Assembly: GCA_938011315.1 (NCBI GenBank)
Contig: CALLUG010000006.1
Location: 62,001-126,000 of the forward strand
Length of the DNA stretch: 64,000 nt
Reading direction: 5' to 3'
Source: an uncultured Flavobacteriaceae bacterium
GTDB lineage: Bacteria; Bacteroidota; Bacteroidia; Flavobacteriales; Flavobacteriaceae
The position numbers were made by a program, and so were the translations under genes. Shown here in pieces: positions 63,433 through 64,000 of the stretch (the stretch's first letter is position 1; each line of letters opens with the position of its first letter). The notes beneath the pieces were generated by a model that was given only the letters and a program-made list of their open reading frames with translations, searched no databases and was not told the DNA's origin.

Positions 63433-64000
63433 TTAATTTAAGGAAACAGGTGTACCATTTTTAAAGGTTACAATAAAAGAAGATTTGTAACCTTTATTAA
63501 TGGCTTCTTGTTGATGTTTTTTTACAGTTGTATAATTAGTCGTTTCTCCATAAAAATATTTGTATCCCTTACCATAATTAACTCTTTTTACGCCTTTTAA
63601 TCCTTTAAAATTGTAAGCTTTAGTTTCTAGTTTTCTTGAGCCAGCAGCAATTTGTACTTTGTAATATATTTTTGAGTTGTTTTGTGAAACGGTTATTTGG
63701 TTTTTTAGAGGGATCTCAAGGTCTGTATTTAGGCTATTTTTATACTTAATAATGGCTTGTGTTATTGCGGAGGCTGTTTCGGTTTGTCCTTTTTTAGAAT
63801 TTAAGTATCTTCCTTCTTTTTTGTAAGATAAAAATCCAGTTTCTACCAGTACACTTGGCATATACGTTTGGTGTAATACAATAAATCCTCCTTGCTTTAC
63901 GCCCCTACTTTTACGTTTCACTTTATTTTTGAACATATCTTCTATATAGCTTGCCAATAAAATACTTTGATCTTGATAGTCTTCCAAAGTTAAGGCTAGT
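63433..64000 (-). CDS. N-acetylmuramoyl-L-alanine amidase, C-terminal part (5' end outside window)
   Basis: The frame runs open through base 64000, so the N-terminal part is missing. The visible 188 residues contain the end of an amidase_3 domain (FIVLHQTYMPSVLVETGFLS, with the zinc-binding Glu, and EGRYLNSKKGQ) and a C-terminal SPOR-like repeat (KVQIAAGSRKLETKAYNFKG, GKGYKYFYGETTNY). It cleaves peptidoglycan cross-bridges at cell division or during growth. It is convergent with nothing and probably the first gene of the MCE group. Confidence 0.88.
   Translation of the reverse strand, partial: LALTLEDYQDQSILLASYIEDMFKNKVKRKSRGVKQGGFIVLHQTYMPSVLVETGFLSYKKEGRYLNSKKGQTETASAITQAIIKYKNSLNTDLEIPLKNQITVSQNNSKIYYKVQIAAGSRKLETKAYNFKGLKGVKRVNYGKGYKYFYGETTNYTTVKKHQQEAINKGYKSSFIVTFKNGTPVSLN

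Overview
The window is AT-rich chromosomal DNA from a member of the Bacteroidota, most likely family Flavobacteriaceae. The evidence is the set of lineage-typical families (DUF4301, DUF5683, DUF6122, DUF2853, WbqC, a long signal peptidase I with an N-terminal membrane region), promoter boxes of the TAnnTTTG type, menaquinone genes and the order parA-parB-DUF5683-dapB-lepB-WbqC. No rRNA, tRNA, CRISPR array, transposase or integrase was recognised. Both edges cut a gene: an ABC permease at the left and an N-acetylmuramoyl-L-alanine amidase at the right.

Layout. 1-5184: permease end, then a compact minus-strand group (phosphopantetheinyl transferase, thiamine-binding protein, PnuC-type transporter, NadR-like kinase, DUF4301). 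5339-14015: housekeeping genes on the plus strand (ahcY, folE, cysS, yidD, lgt, phosphoesterase, S41 peptidase, lpdA), closed by a strong shared terminator opposite a DEAD-box helicase. 15494-21743: DUF1573, valS, topB, hydrolase. 21839-31495: a menaquinone block (hotdog thioesterase, menF, menD, menB, menA, menC, menE) interleaved with DUF2853, cvfB and a CPBP protease.

31559-42729 is the accessory part, lying between the menaquinone block and the DUF721/recF group. It holds an ECF sigma factor with a membrane TPR anti-sigma-like partner; divergent from these are a lipoprotein, a membrane-anchored TPR-CHAT protease, a C39-like/VKOR/thioredoxin fusion, two double-glycine-leader peptides each with six cysteines in the core, a peptidase-containing ABC exporter and an HlyD-type adaptor. 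My reading is that disulfide-bonded peptides are made, trimmed at Gly-Gly, exported and oxidised, and that the sigma/anti-sigma/CHAT trio may control the system. The two peptide genes share a near-identical 5' region and leader but have unrelated cores.

42791-64000: DUF721, lipoprotein, recF, TPR protein, ribH, a small membrane protein, mutL, two tandem rhomboids, an EEP-family phosphatase/nuclease, then a long minus-strand run (DUF6122, WbqC, lepB, dapB, DUF5683, parB, parA, an outer-membrane protein with a lipoprotein, two PH-domain membrane proteins, two Fe-S proteins, an MCE/MlaD protein, the amidase).
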